Source of the DNA: Oscillospiraceae bacterium | GTDB taxonomy: Bacteria > Bacillota > Clostridia > Oscillospirales > UBA644 | Direction of reading: 5' to 3' | Length of the DNA stretch: 64,000 nucleotides | Assembly: GCA_902783255.1 (NCBI GenBank) | Contig: CACZQB010000003.1 | Coordinates: 119,155 to 183,154, forward strand | Shown here: positions 24,033-31,746 of the stretch, one piece after another | How the letters are laid out: each line of letters opens with the position of its first letter | Position numbering within the stretch: the stretch's first letter is position 1 | Notes under the pieces: generated by a model | Told to the model about the DNA's origin: nothing | The model's database searches: none | What the model saw: only the letters and a program-made list of their open reading frames with translations | Made by a program: the position numbers and the translations under genes

Positions 24033-25196
24033 ATGCAACTTGAATTAGGGCAAAAAATACGTGAACTCCGTCATCGTGACGGACGCACACAGGAAGCTCT
24101 TGCGGACGCTTTGGGCGTAACTTCGCAGGCGATCTCGCGCTGGGAGGCGAACGGTGGTTATCCTGATATGGAGATGATACCCGCAATAGCAAACTATTTC
24201 GGCGTATCGATTGACGAGCTTTTCGGATATGAAAACGACCGCGAACGAAGGATCGACGAAGCCGTAAAACACATATATGATATGAATTCCAAAAATAACG
24301 GCGTGAACATAAACGTTGACGAATGTGTTGAGCTTGCCCGCGAAGCTCTCGTTGAATTTCCGGGCAACGATAAGGTCTTATGCTGCCTCGCCGCCGTTCT
24401 CTATACCGCCGGATACGTAAAATACGGCGAATATCATCTTATGGACGAAAAGGGGTATGACGTTTACGACGTTGAAACGCACCGTGAATACGCGGAGTGG
24501 CGTGAGGCGATAAAGATTTATGAAAAGGTATTGCCTAACCTTAAGCTCGGAGAAATGCGGAGCAGAGCGGTTTGCGAGCTGACGCAGCTCTATCTCAACA
24601 CGGGTGAGCACGACAGAGCGCTTGAGGTCATTTCCTCCGCCCCCGATATATACGGTTCGCGTGAATTTCTGCAGATAAACGCATGTGACGGCGAAGAACG
24701 TGCAAGAGCGTATTCCGAAGCGCTCATTAAAACAGTTCAGGCAAGCGCAGATCTTATGGTACATACTGTTATAACATATAAAAGAAACATGGCGATCGAA
24801 GATAAAATAGACTGCCTAAGATCGGCGATAGGTATTTATGATCACGTTTTTACCGACGGTAACTATGGATATTTCAATAACTATATTTCAAGGATCTATA
24901 CACTGCTTTCGGTTTACCTCTGGCTCAACGGCAGACACGACGAAGCTTTCAAAGCTCTCGACGACGCGCTTGAACGCTTCAGAAAATATGAAAAACAAGA
25001 AGACGCTTATTATACGGCGCCGTTAGTGCATCTAGTAAAAGCAGGGTGTAAGCCGAACAAAGAATATCCTCATACAACCGCATACTCGCTCGTGGAAGAC
25101 TGGCCGTGGTGGTCTGTGCCGGAAAACGATTACGTCAGACCGCATATCCAAGCCGACCCGCGTTGGGATGAATGGGTAAAAAAGACAAAAGAATAA
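24033..25196 (+). CDS. XRE-family regulator with TPR-like C-terminal region
   Basis: 387 residues, excellent ribosome site GGAGGTG. Residues 5-60 are an XRE helix-turn-helix (IRELRHRDGRTQEALADALG, SQAISRWEANGGYPDMEMIP). Residues 100-330 are helical with TPR-like pairs (ECVELAREALVEFPGNDKVL; LTQLYLNTGEHDRALEVISS; LSVYLWLNGRHDEAFKALDD). The C-terminal 50 residues are rich in Trp and Pro (EDWPWWSVPENDY). Related clostridial proteins are transcription regulators whose helical part binds a peptide or partner, like Rgg/PlcR-type sensors, though the similarity is only architectural. It is flanked on both sides by copies of a hairpin repeat and followed by two extra stem-loops. Confidence 0.8.
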   Translation: MQLELGQKIRELRHRDGRTQEALADALGVTSQAISRWEANGGYPDMEMIPAIANYFGVSIDELFGYENDRERRIDEAVKHIYDMNSKNNGVNINVDECVELAREALVEFPGNDKVLCCLAAVLYTAGYVKYGEYHLMDEKGYDVYDVETHREYAEWREAIKIYEKVLPNLKLGEMRSRAVCELTQLYLNTGEHDRALEVISSAPDIYGSREFLQINACDGEERARAYSEALIKTVQASADLMVHTVITYKRNMAIEDKIDCLRSAIGIYDHVFTDGNYGYFNNYISRIYTLLSVYLWLNGRHDEAFKALDDALERFRKYEKQEDAYYTAPLVHLVKAGCKPNKEYPHTTAYSLVEDWPWWSVPENDYVRPHIQADPRWDEWVKKTKE

Positions 25197-25207
25197 CCGA
25201 TTAACGC

Positions 25208-25278
25208 GTGAGGCGGGGAGCAATCCCCGCCTCACCGAGCAAAATGCGCTTTTGATGACCGCAGGTTGTCAAAAGCGC
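25208..25278 (+). terminator. Two stem-loops after the XRE-TPR gene
   Basis: A perfect 12-bp GC-rich stem GTGAGGCGGGGA/TCCCCGCCTCAC with a 4-nt loop (25208-25235), then a perfect 10-bp stem GCGCTTTTGA/TCAAAAGCGC (25246-25255 and 25269-25278) followed by TTTTGCGTT. The first has no T-run; the pair may act together as terminator or 3' stabiliser. Confidence 0.65.
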
Positions 25279-25335
25279 TTTTGCGTTAGTTTCGCGATAA
25301 ACAGCACGGATCAGATATCTTTTAAAGCTAAGTGT

Positions 25336-25388
25336 AAAAAATCGGGACATCTACTCTATCGCAGGTGTCCGAAATGCGTCCTTTTTTA
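25336..25388 (-). repeat. Hairpin repeat, right copy (also terminator of the leftward membrane protein gene)
   Basis: On the minus strand: A-run, GGACGC (25381-25376), five bases, hairpin GGACAC ... TGTCCC (25370-25344) and a T-run (25341-25336). It is the inverted counterpart of the element at 23864-23914 and closes the segment that carries the XRE-TPR gene. Confidence 0.7.
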
Positions 25389-25398
25389 GTGATAATTT

Positions 25399-25989
25399 TC
25401 AGCCGAAATAATTCCCGTTTTCGGAAGTCTGGTCAAAAATAACGCTCATATACGGCACACAGTTCAAAAGAAGTTCGCCGTTATCGTAAACCACAACGGA
25501 GTTGTCCGCTTCTTTTGACTGGTAATACGAGCAGTTTATCTGCGCTGTTTTGTCCGAAGAAAAAACAGCAAGATATTCGCCTTCATCAAGCGTTCCGAAA
25601 CTTACGGCGAGCGCTGCGCCGTTTTTGTAGTCCGAAAATTTCACATTGGCAAGCTTTTTACCCGAAAGAGTCGTCGGATAATCAGTATCAAACGCATAAA
25701 GAGATATTTCAATATCGCTTTTTCCGTCGGTCGAGCAGATTATATCCATACCAGAAAAAGGCAAGAGCGCATCGAAATAAACTGCGACAGTTCTGTCTCG
25801 GTTCAAAGTCAGCTTTGTGGGTATCTGATCTTCTTCGTATATTTTTACGCCTTCGTATGCGCGGTCCTCCGGTTCTTTGTGACTTGAAAGCCATTGAACA
25901 GTAAAAACGATACCCGCAATAACTGCGGCTGCGGCAATAAGAATAACAAATATCGTAAGCACGGTATCCGCCACTTTATATTTATTCAT
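25399..25989 (-). CDS. Single-span membrane protein, function unknown
   Basis: 196 residues from the ATG at 25989 with CGGAG 7 bp upstream; the frame is open further 5' but overlaps the promoter. Residues 1-9 are cytoplasmic, 10-37 a strong transmembrane helix (TVLTIFVILIAAAAVIAGIVFTVQWL), and the rest is a beta-rich extracytoplasmic domain with alternating hydrophobics (VAVYFDALLPFSGMDIICS; ALAVSFGTLDEGEYLAVFSS) that looks like an immunoglobulin- or jelly-roll-like sandwich. I do not recognise a family. It has its own promoter and a terminator formed by the hairpin repeat. Confidence 0.6.
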   Translation of the reverse strand: MNKYKVADTVLTIFVILIAAAAVIAGIVFTVQWLSSHKEPEDRAYEGVKIYEEDQIPTKLTLNRDRTVAVYFDALLPFSGMDIICSTDGKSDIEISLYAFDTDYPTTLSGKKLANVKFSDYKNGAALAVSFGTLDEGEYLAVFSSDKTAQINCSYYQSKEADNSVVVYDNGELLLNCVPYMSVIFDQTSENGNYFG

Positions 25990-26020
25990 ATGTTTCTCCG
26001 TATTAATATTGAATAATAAA

Positions 26021-26049
26021 AGTATATCATACACATTATTCGTTGTCAA
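26021..26049 (-). promoter_or_regulatory. Promoter of the leftward membrane protein gene
   Basis: Minus strand TTGACA (26049-26044), 17 bp, TATACT (26026-26021). Confidence 0.8.
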
Positions 26050-26106
26050 GAGATGAAAAAGAATAAAAAAAATCACAAATGTTTTAATTTTTTTTATCCT
26101 GGGGGA

Positions 26107-26135
26107 TTGAAATTTTATTTAAAATATAGTATAAT
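26107..26135 (+). promoter_or_regulatory. Promoter of efp
   Basis: TTGAAA, 17 bp, TATAAT, 44 bp before the efp start. Confidence 0.8.
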
Positions 26136-26178
26136 AGAAAAAAATATATCGATTATCAGTTTTTTGGAGGTTATATTA

Positions 26179-26736
26179 ATGTATTCTGCAGGTGATTTCA
26201 GAAACGGTCTTACCTTCGAGATGGAGGGTGCTGTTTATTCCGTAGTGGAATTTCAGCATGTAAAACCGGGTAAAGGCGCCGCATTTGTTAGAACAAAGAT
26301 AAGAAACGTAGTTACGGGAAGCGTAGTTGAAAGAACATTCAGCCCCACAGAAAAATTCCCTGCTGCTTTCGTTGAAAGAAAAGATATGGAATATCTTTAC
26401 AACGACGGCGAGCTTTATTATTTCATGGATACCGAAACATACGAACAGATGCCCCTTAATGCGGATATTCTTCCCGACAACTTCAAATTTGTAAAAGAAA
26501 ACACCATCGTTAAAATCCTATCCGTAAAAGGCAACGTATTCTCGGTTGAACCTCCGTTCTTCATGGATCTCAAAGTTACCGAAACAGAGCCTGCCGTCAG
26601 AGGCGATACATCAACGAACGCTCTTAAATATGCAACGCTTGAAACCGGTGCGGAAATCAGAGTTCCGCTCTTTATCGAAGAAGGCGAAACGATAAGAATA
26701 GATACAAGAACAGGCGAATATCTGCAGCGAGCATAA
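26179..26736 (+). CDS. efp: Translation elongation factor P
   Basis: 185 residues from the ATG at 26179 (GGAGG 9 bp upstream); the open frame extends 42 codons further 5' through the promoter and is rejected there. EF-P rescues ribosomes stalled on polyproline. The three beta domains are visible: the N-terminal KOW-like domain with KPGKGAAF whose Lys32 is the residue modified in bacteria, the central OB domain ([24 protein letters not shown]), and the C-terminal OB domain ending in GEYLQRA. No modification enzyme (epmA/earP/ymfI-type) is nearby. A zinc-ribbon protein follows in the same transcript. Confidence 0.97.
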   Translation: MYSAGDFRNGLTFEMEGAVYSVVEFQHVKPGKGAAFVRTKIRNVVTGSVVERTFSPTEKFPAAFVERKDMEYLYNDGELYYFMDTETYEQMPLNADILPDNFKFVKENTIVKILSVKGNVFSVEPPFFMDLKVTETEPAVRGDTSTNALKYATLETGAEIRVPLFIEEGETIRIDTRTGEYLQRA

Positions 26737-26748
26737 CGGAAAACTATC

Positions 26749-27216
26749 ATGAAAAAAAGCGACGAATTTATCGATCTTTCGAAACGATGCCGCGAAATGG
26801 AAGAAAGCGGCACGCTTTCCGGCGATGCACTTGCACTTGCCACATCTCTTCTTGATACTCTGAATAAAACGGAAACGCGGCTCGGCGAAATCGAAGACCG
26901 CCTTATGAAGCTTGAAGATTTTTCGGACATAATAAGTATGGATATCTACGATATTCAGTCACTTCTGCTGAAAAAAGCGGACAATATCGAAGATGATACC
27001 TATGAAGATGAACAAGAGCACGAACACAGCCATGAGCATCATTGCGACGAATGCGACTGTGAAAAACACGAAGAAGATGACGAAGAAGAAAACGAAGCAT
27101 CATTCGTCCGCTGCCCGTTCTGCAATACGCTTATTTTTATTCACCCGGACGACGAAGAACTCTCCTGCCCGTTTTGCGGAGAGAAATTTCTTAAAAGCGA
27201 TATTGAAGAACAGTGA
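26749..27216 (+). CDS. Zinc-ribbon protein of the CD1247 type
   Basis: 155 residues. The N-terminal 80 residues are helical with heptad-like spacing (LSKRCREMEESG ... LGEIEDRLMKLEDF), followed by a linker extremely rich in Asp, Glu and His (about 82-117, including HEHSHEHHCDECDCEKH), and a C-terminal zinc ribbon with two CPFC knuckles (CPFCNTLIFIHPDDEELSCPFCG). The combination matches the clostridial family whose N-terminal part is called the CD1247 domain; its role is unknown. It sits 12 bp after efp and ends at a bidirectional terminator, so it is probably cotranscribed with efp. The His-rich linker could bind zinc or nickel. Confidence 0.75.
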   Translation: MKKSDEFIDLSKRCREMEESGTLSGDALALATSLLDTLNKTETRLGEIEDRLMKLEDFSDIISMDIYDIQSLLLKKADNIEDDTYEDEQEHEHSHEHHCDECDCEKHEEDDEEENEASFVRCPFCNTLIFIHPDDEELSCPFCGEKFLKSDIEEQ

Positions 27217-27227
27217 TCAGATAAAAA

Positions 27228-27257
27228 ATGAACCGACCGTTCCGGTCGGTTTTTTTT
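27228..27257 (+). terminator. Bidirectional terminator between efp operon and lipoprotein gene
   Basis: Perfect 9-bp stem AACCGACCG/CGGTCGGTT (27231-27239 and 27243-27251) with an eight-T run on the plus strand and an A-run before it that gives Ts on the minus strand. Confidence 0.9.
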
Positions 27258-28014
27258 ATTCTTCAAGCAGATCTTTAAAAAAGTTTTCGTTGCCCTTATA
27301 AGGCATTTCAAACATCAGACAGCCGTATTCGGGGTAAGTTGCGATCCCCGGCTGCATAACAAACACCATTGCGGTATCTGTAAGGTAAAACTCGGTTTCG
27401 GGCAAAGCCTGATTTATAATATCCGTATACCCTTCCTTGAACCTTTCCGGAAATTCATCCGCCACTGAGGAATAGCCGAGAAAGATTATCTTCATCGTGT
27501 CCTCCGCGGACGATGAAATAACTTCGTTTGCATAGAGCGCCCTCATTTCCGTCATATCGTATACGTCGGCATATGTTTCTTCACCCTTGAAGTCTTCATA
27601 TTCTTCGGTATAGTCGCGTTTTATTGAAAGATATCCGTTTTTGTTGAAGGTTACCGAACATTGCTGATAAAAAAGATATTCCTCAAAGCTTTCCGGGTCT
27701 GCTTTGTATGCTTCTGCGGCTCTCTCGCCGAAATCGTTTATAACCGCATTTATATAGTCGTCTGCATTCTGACGATACATTTCGTTCAGAACATCGATAT
27801 CCGCGTTTTTGTCCTGGTCGTCTATTACCGGGTATTCCGCGCTTATATAGATAATCTCCATGCCGTCCTCCGCGGTATACGAGCGGTATGCGGTCTCGAT
27901 CTCAACAGAGTAAGGCGTTTTTTTCACTGAATCGATTTCTTTTATCTCACCGTCACCGCATCCCGAGGCAAGAATAAAAACAAAAACCATCAAAAAAATG
28001 AAATATTTCTTCAT
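27256..28014 (-). CDS. DUF3298/RsiV-like lipoprotein
   Basis: 252 residues. Signal peptide with lipobox LASGC (Cys19), so lipid-anchored on the outer face of the membrane. After a linker, residues 38-130 look like the DUF4163/PdaC-N domain and the C-terminal 90 (ERFKEGYTDIINQALPETEFYLTDTAMVFVMQPG, then YPEYGCLMFEMPY) match the DUF3298 pattern found in RsiV anti-sigma factors and PdaC deacetylases. No sigma factor or deacetylase domain is present, so it may be a free-standing binding domain, for instance for lysozyme-like ligands or peptidoglycan. It has its own promoter and shares a terminator with the efp operon. Confidence 0.75.
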   Translation of the reverse strand: MKKYFIFLMVFVFILASGCGDGEIKEIDSVKKTPYSVEIETAYRSYTAEDGMEIIYISAEYPVIDDQDKNADIDVLNEMYRQNADDYINAVINDFGERAAEAYKADPESFEEYLFYQQCSVTFNKNGYLSIKRDYTEEYEDFKGEETYADVYDMTEMRALYANEVISSSAEDTMKIIFLGYSSVADEFPERFKEGYTDIINQALPETEFYLTDTAMVFVMQPGIATYPEYGCLMFEMPYKGNENFFKDLLEE

Positions 28015-28043
28015 TATATCCTCCGCTTTAATTATACGGATAA

Positions 28044-28072
28044 ATTATATCATTATTGAATTCAAATGTCAA
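28044..28072 (-). promoter_or_regulatory. Promoter of the DUF3298-like lipoprotein gene
   Basis: Minus strand TTGACA (28072-28067), 17 bp, TATAAT (28049-28044), with an extended -10 TG. Confidence 0.85.
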
Positions 28073-28275
28073 TAGAAAAACACCGTATGATTTATATCTG
28101 TAAAAATGTGATAAAAAACACACGGCGTCTGAAAAGACAGAGAGCGATCGGGATCAGATAATTATTGACATACAGAATATAGAAAGAGCTCACCGGAACA
28201 GAGAGTTCTTTTATTATGTAACAAATAGTTCACGTTTTGTTCATTTTTTTATTTTTCCAATTATTGTTAACATAC

Positions 28276-28304
28276 TTGACAAATTGCTCAATATCGTATA
28301 TAAT
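28276..28304 (+). promoter_or_regulatory. Strong promoter of the cell-wall protein gene
   Basis: Consensus TTGACA, 17 bp, TATAAT, followed by a 58-bp leader and the ribosome site AGGAGGAAA. Confidence 0.9.
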
Positions 28305-28362
28305 TAAAACGCAATTAATATCAGTCGGAAAATCCGACCGGTAAATTTTTAGGAGGAAAAAC

Positions 28363-29589
28363 ATGAAAAAACTTTCACTGGTTCTTGCTCTTGTGTTTGT
28401 TCTTTCCATTGCTTTCTCTGCAGTTTCTTTCGCTCACGTTAACGGCGTAAGAGAGCAGTATGAATGGACAGTTCCCAAGATCAACCCCGAAAACCCCGCT
28501 ATCGTATTTGACGGCGATGTCGATCTCGAAGGCGAATGGTACGGCGCTGTTCTGGTACCCCTTGATGCATCTGCAAACAGCTCCACTTATGATGAAATCA
28601 CCCTCTGGCCTCAGGCTGTATGGAGTGGTAACTTCAACTTCGACGCATTTGATGATATGCCCGATCAGTACAAAATCACCATCAACACATACTTCCTTTG
28701 GGACGATGCAGGTCTCTACATCGCTTCCACTTGTGACAACCTCGTTGCTTTCAACGGCCTTCTGAACACTTCCGAATATCTCAAATATTACGAAGGTGCT
28801 GTAGGTGTTGCTGATGCTTACGAATACACAGGTATGTCCGCTGACGCTTACGAACCGATGATCTATCGTTCTGACGATGATGCTGATGACGCCGGTTACC
28901 TCTGGCCTAGCTTCTGGATCGGTACTGTTGACGGCGGCGAAGCTTGGGCTGACTATGAAGTTACTTCTTCTTCCGCTTACGCTACCACAGGCTGGAAAGA
29001 CGGCAACCCCGATAAAGACAACTCTATAGCTAAGAGAATCCACAGCATATCCAAAATCAGCGAACCCGATGCTGACGGCTACCGTCATTGGGATCTCGAA
29101 ATATTCCTCCCCTGGGACTACATCAACAGCCAGAACCAGGATGGAACAAACGTTAAGATTACAGACCTCGGCCAGGCAGGCGACTCCTTCAGAATCGGTG
29201 CTATCTGGGCTGTAAGAGATGCTGACTGGGAAGATGCTTCCAACACAGCAGGCAAACGTGTTCGTATTTCTCAGACAATGGGTTGGGCTCAGCCTGACTT
29301 CTACTCTCTCTCTGCTACACCCGCTGAAAAATCCTCTAAACAGGTAGAAGCTCCCGCTACTGAAGAACCCGCAGCTACTGAAGAACCCGCTGCTACAGAA
29401 GAACCTGCAGCTACTGAAGAACCCGCTGCTACTGAAGAACCGGCTGCTACAGAAACCGTAACTCCGGCTCCCACAACAACTACCACCACCACTAACACCA
29501 ACCCGAAGACTGCTGACGTAAGCGTTCTCTTCTACGCTCTCGCTGCTGTTTCCGCTATCGGTGGTATCTCCGTATTCAAGAGAAAATAA
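28363..29589 (+). CDS. Cell-wall-anchored protein with CBM9/DOMON-like domain
   Basis: 408 residues. Signal peptide 1-24 (MKKLSLVLALVFVLSIAFSAVSFA). Residues 35-310 form a domain with the layout of CBM9 or DOMON-like sugar/heme-binding sandwiches (PAIVFDGDVDLEGEWYGA; YFLWDDAGLYIASTCDN; HWDLEIFLPWDYI). Then a linker of about five ATEEPA repeats (343-372), a Thr-rich run, and the tail NPKTADVSVLFYALAAVSAIGGISVFKRK: a NPKTAD motif, hydrophobic segment and basic end, as in sortase substrates. No sortase gene is in the window. Perfect promoter, AGGAGGA site and a codon choice biased to GCT, CTC and TCT unlike its neighbours suggest a very abundant surface protein. The ligand is unknown. Confidence 0.8.
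   Translation: MKKLSLVLALVFVLSIAFSAVSFAHVNGVREQYEWTVPKINPENPAIVFDGDVDLEGEWYGAVLVPLDASANSSTYDEITLWPQAVWSGNFNFDAFDDMPDQYKITINTYFLWDDAGLYIASTCDNLVAFNGLLNTSEYLKYYEGAVGVADAYEYTGMSADAYEPMIYRSDDDADDAGYLWPSFWIGTVDGGEAWADYEVTSSSAYATTGWKDGNPDKDNSIAKRIHSISKISEPDADGYRHWDLEIFLPWDYINSQNQDGTNVKITDLGQAGDSFRIGAIWAVRDADWEDASNTAGKRVRISQTMGWAQPDFYSLSATPAEKSSKQVEAPATEEPAATEEPAATEEPAATEEPAATEEPAATETVTPAPTTTTTTTNTNPKTADVSVLFYALAAVSAIGGISVFKRK
29379..29450 (+). repeat. In-frame tandem repeat coding for ATEEPA units
   Basis: Within the preceding gene, 18-bp units coding for AATEEP are repeated about five times with synonymous changes. This forms the proline/glutamate wall-spanning linker. Confidence 0.85.
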
Positions 29590-29617
29590 TCGGTTAAGAT
29601 TATATAATTGAATATAC

Positions 29618-29651
29618 AAAGAACGGTCCTTTCGGGGACCGTTCTTTTTTT
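29618..29651 (+). terminator. Terminator of the cell-wall protein gene
   Basis: 12-bp perfect stem AAAGAACGGTCC/GGACCGTTCTTT, loop TTTCGG, and a long T-run. Confidence 0.95.
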
Positions 29652-29661
29652 GTTTTTAATC

Positions 29662-29691
29662 TTGACAAATCACGTCTGAAAGTGATATAAT
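29662..29691 (+). promoter_or_regulatory. Promoter of uxaC
   Basis: TTGACA, 18 bp, TATAAT with extended -10 TG. The -35 is followed by AAATCAC, as at 5993, and the spacer holds TCAC ... GTGA (29669-29684). Confidence 0.8.
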
Positions 29692-29714
29692 CAAACAAAA
29701 ACGGCAGGGCTGAT

Positions 29715-31055
29715 ATGGAAAAGATAATAACTACTGAAAACGCTGAAAAAATATACTCCGAAATCAAAGATTTGCCTATAATAGACTATCACTGTCATCT
29801 TAGTCCGAAAGAAATATACGAAAACAGGATTTTCGGCGATCTCGGTGAAATGTGGCTTGCGGGAGATCATTACAAATGGCGTCTCATGCGTTTTTACGGC
29901 ATAGATGAAAAATATATTACCGGCAAAGAAACGCCGATGAAGGAAAAATACGAAAAATTCGTTGAAGCCGTATCCACGGCATACGGAAACCCGATACAGG
30001 ACTGGTGCGCGCTTGAACTTGATCTTGTTTTTGGCATAAAAAAGAGACTTTGCAAAGAAAACGCCGAAGAAATATGGAATGAGGCAAACGAAAAGATCAA
30101 AAAAGACGGACTTTGCCCGAGAAAAATGTTTGAGATGTTCAATGTGGAATATGTTGCAACGACAGACGACGTATGCGACAGCCTTGAATACCACAAACTG
30201 ATACGTGAAGATAAAACGCTTAAAACGAAGGTCGTGCCGTCATTCAGAGTTGATAAGCTTGTTGTTTTTGACGAAAACTATCCGGATTATATAAAAAAAC
30301 TTGCGGCAGTAAGCGGAATTGATATCGACTCGCTCGATTCGTTTGAAAATGCGGTCAGAAATCGTATGGACTTTTTTGTTCAGAACGGATGCAAATTTTC
30401 GGATGTAGGGATACAGGGCTTTCCGAATATTATTGCCGAAAGAAAATGTGCGGAAGAAGCGTTCTTTAAGATAATAAACAAAAAACCCCTTTCCGCAGAT
30501 GAAGCGGAGGGGCTGCAGGGTTATTTATTCGTATTTTTAGGCGAAGAGTATGCAAAAAGAGGCATGATAATGCAGCTGCATCTCGGGGCAAAAAGAAACA
30601 GCAACACGAAAATGCTTGCAACCATCGGGCGCGACAGCGGCTTTGACTGCGTGGGAAGCCCGCTTGATATAAACAGCGTAACAAATGTTCTTGACAAAAT
30701 GTATACAGACGGGAATTTGCCCCTTACGATAGTTTACACATTAAACCCGACTATGTATTATGAGCTTATAACGATGTGCGGAGCGTTTCCCGGCTCCGTA
30801 ATAGGCGTGCCGTGGTGGTTTTGCGACCACAAAAAAGGCATTTTCGAGCTGTTTGAAACGTTTTCGGCGCTCGGTCACATTGGTGCGCTTTTCGGCATGC
30901 TCACAGACAGCCGCAGCTTTCTTTCATATGTCCGTCACGATTATTTTCGCATGATACTCTCGGAATATCTCGGCAGATTCGGAGACGGAAAAGACGTTAT
31001 CGAAACGGCGAAAAAAATCTCATACTTCAACGCTGCCGGTCATATACTGAAGTAA
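29715..31055 (+). CDS. uxaC: Glucuronate/galacturonate isomerase
   Basis: 446 residues. Converts D-glucuronate to D-fructuronate or D-galacturonate to D-tagaturonate, the first step in uronate catabolism. The amidohydrolase-type metal site starts with DYHCHLSPKEI at about 24-34, and FRVDKL, LHLGAKRNSN, GWWFCDH-like VPWWFCDHKKG and LTDSRSFLSYVRHDYFRR-like segments are typical of UxaC. No uxuA, uxaB, kdgK or transporter gene is adjacent, so it stands alone with its own promoter. The 3' end overlaps the convergent rsmE by 29 bp. Cytoplasmic. Confidence 0.95.
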   Translation: MEKIITTENAEKIYSEIKDLPIIDYHCHLSPKEIYENRIFGDLGEMWLAGDHYKWRLMRFYGIDEKYITGKETPMKEKYEKFVEAVSTAYGNPIQDWCALELDLVFGIKKRLCKENAEEIWNEANEKIKKDGLCPRKMFEMFNVEYVATTDDVCDSLEYHKLIREDKTLKTKVVPSFRVDKLVVFDENYPDYIKKLAAVSGIDIDSLDSFENAVRNRMDFFVQNGCKFSDVGIQGFPNIIAERKCAEEAFFKIINKKPLSADEAEGLQGYLFVFLGEEYAKRGMIMQLHLGAKRNSNTKMLATIGRDSGFDCVGSPLDINSVTNVLDKMYTDGNLPLTIVYTLNPTMYYELITMCGAFPGSVIGVPWWFCDHKKGIFELFETFSALGHIGALFGMLTDSRSFLSYVRHDYFRMILSEYLGRFGDGKDVIETAKKISYFNAAGHILK

Positions 31056-31746
31056 GAACGGAAATTGCGCAGATCGGGGCAGTGACCGCACGCAGGATCC
31101 GTTTGCCCATAGAAACAACGTTTATTCCGTTTTTTTCGGCAATTTCAGCTTCAATATCGGTAAATCCTCCCTCGGGGCCTACGGCAAAAGCCGCACTTCG
31201 GGGGAGATCGTTTTTTTCTATAACGTCAAAAAACGGAGTTTCTGCTTTTTCATGAAAGAACAGCGGAAGCTCGGACGCTTTCAGCAGATCTATCATTTTC
31301 TCAAACGATACGCCTGTCACAATTTCGGGAATAATATCTCTGCCTGACTGCATCGCCGCCTGACGCGCGATCTTAATGTATTTTCCGTCCTTTTCACGGT
31401 CTTTTGCTATGCAGTTTGAAGATGAAAACAGAACTATCTTCGCAGCGCCAAGCTCTGTGGACTGTCTGATAACATCCTCGCAATTGCCGCCTTTAAGCAG
31501 AGCGATACATGCTGTAATACAGATTCGGGGTTCGTTTTCAAAAGGGCGGACGGACAGGATCTCAAATATCGCAGAGCTTTTTCTCATTTCGGTCAAAACT
31601 GCTTCATAAGCTGTTTTTTTGCCGTCGCTCACATTTATTTTCTCGCCGTTTTTTATCCGTAAAGCGTGAAGATGCTCAACATCTTCACCGGTAACGGTAA
31701 TAATATTCCCTTCAATATTCTCCGGCGGAACAAAAAGCTTATGCAT
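31027..31746 (-). CDS. rsmE: 16S rRNA m3U1498 methyltransferase
   Basis: 239 residues. SPOUT-family enzyme that methylates U1498 of 16S rRNA. Domain order: N-terminal PUA-like domain (HKLFVPPENI ... HLHALRIKNGEKINVSDG), then the trefoil-knot domain with KGGNCEDVIRQSTELGAAKIV, VGPEGGFTDIEAEI and MGKRILRAVTAPICAIS. In most relatives the last block reads LGxRILRxETA; here Val replaces the Glu, which may affect activity. It is the last gene of a leftward operon with a sulfatase and cimA and overlaps the sulfatase gene by 8 bp at its start and uxaC by 29 bp at its end. Confidence 0.9.
   Translation of the reverse strand: MHKLFVPPENIEGNIITVTGEDVEHLHALRIKNGEKINVSDGKKTAYEAVLTEMRKSSAIFEILSVRPFENEPRICITACIALLKGGNCEDVIRQSTELGAAKIVLFSSSNCIAKDREKDGKYIKIARQAAMQSGRDIIPEIVTGVSFEKMIDLLKASELPLFFHEKAETPFFDVIEKNDLPRSAAFAVGPEGGFTDIEAEIAEKNGINVVSMGKRILRAVTAPICAISVLTSVYDRQR

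Larger units (their letters stand above)
28015..28362. other. Intergenic region between the lipoprotein and the cell-wall protein gene
   Basis: 348 bp without a gene. Contents: leftward promoter of the lipoprotein (28044-28072), an isolated hairpin AAAGAGCTC/GAGTTCTTT (28183-28191 and 28203-28211) followed by TTTATT, a second TTGACA-like box at about 28164-28169 without a good -10, and the strong rightward promoter (28276-28304) with its leader. Confidence 0.7.

Noticed and set aside
29379..29450. Short direct repeats considered as a CRISPR array
   Set aside because: The 18-bp units are contiguous, in frame and encode ATEEPA; there are no spacers and no cas genes.
28375..29619. 414-residue open frame antisense to the cell-wall protein gene
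   Set aside because: The sense gene has signal peptide, promoter, ribosome site and terminator. The antisense protein is Ser/Val/Gly-rich low complexity and exists only because of the sense codon bias.
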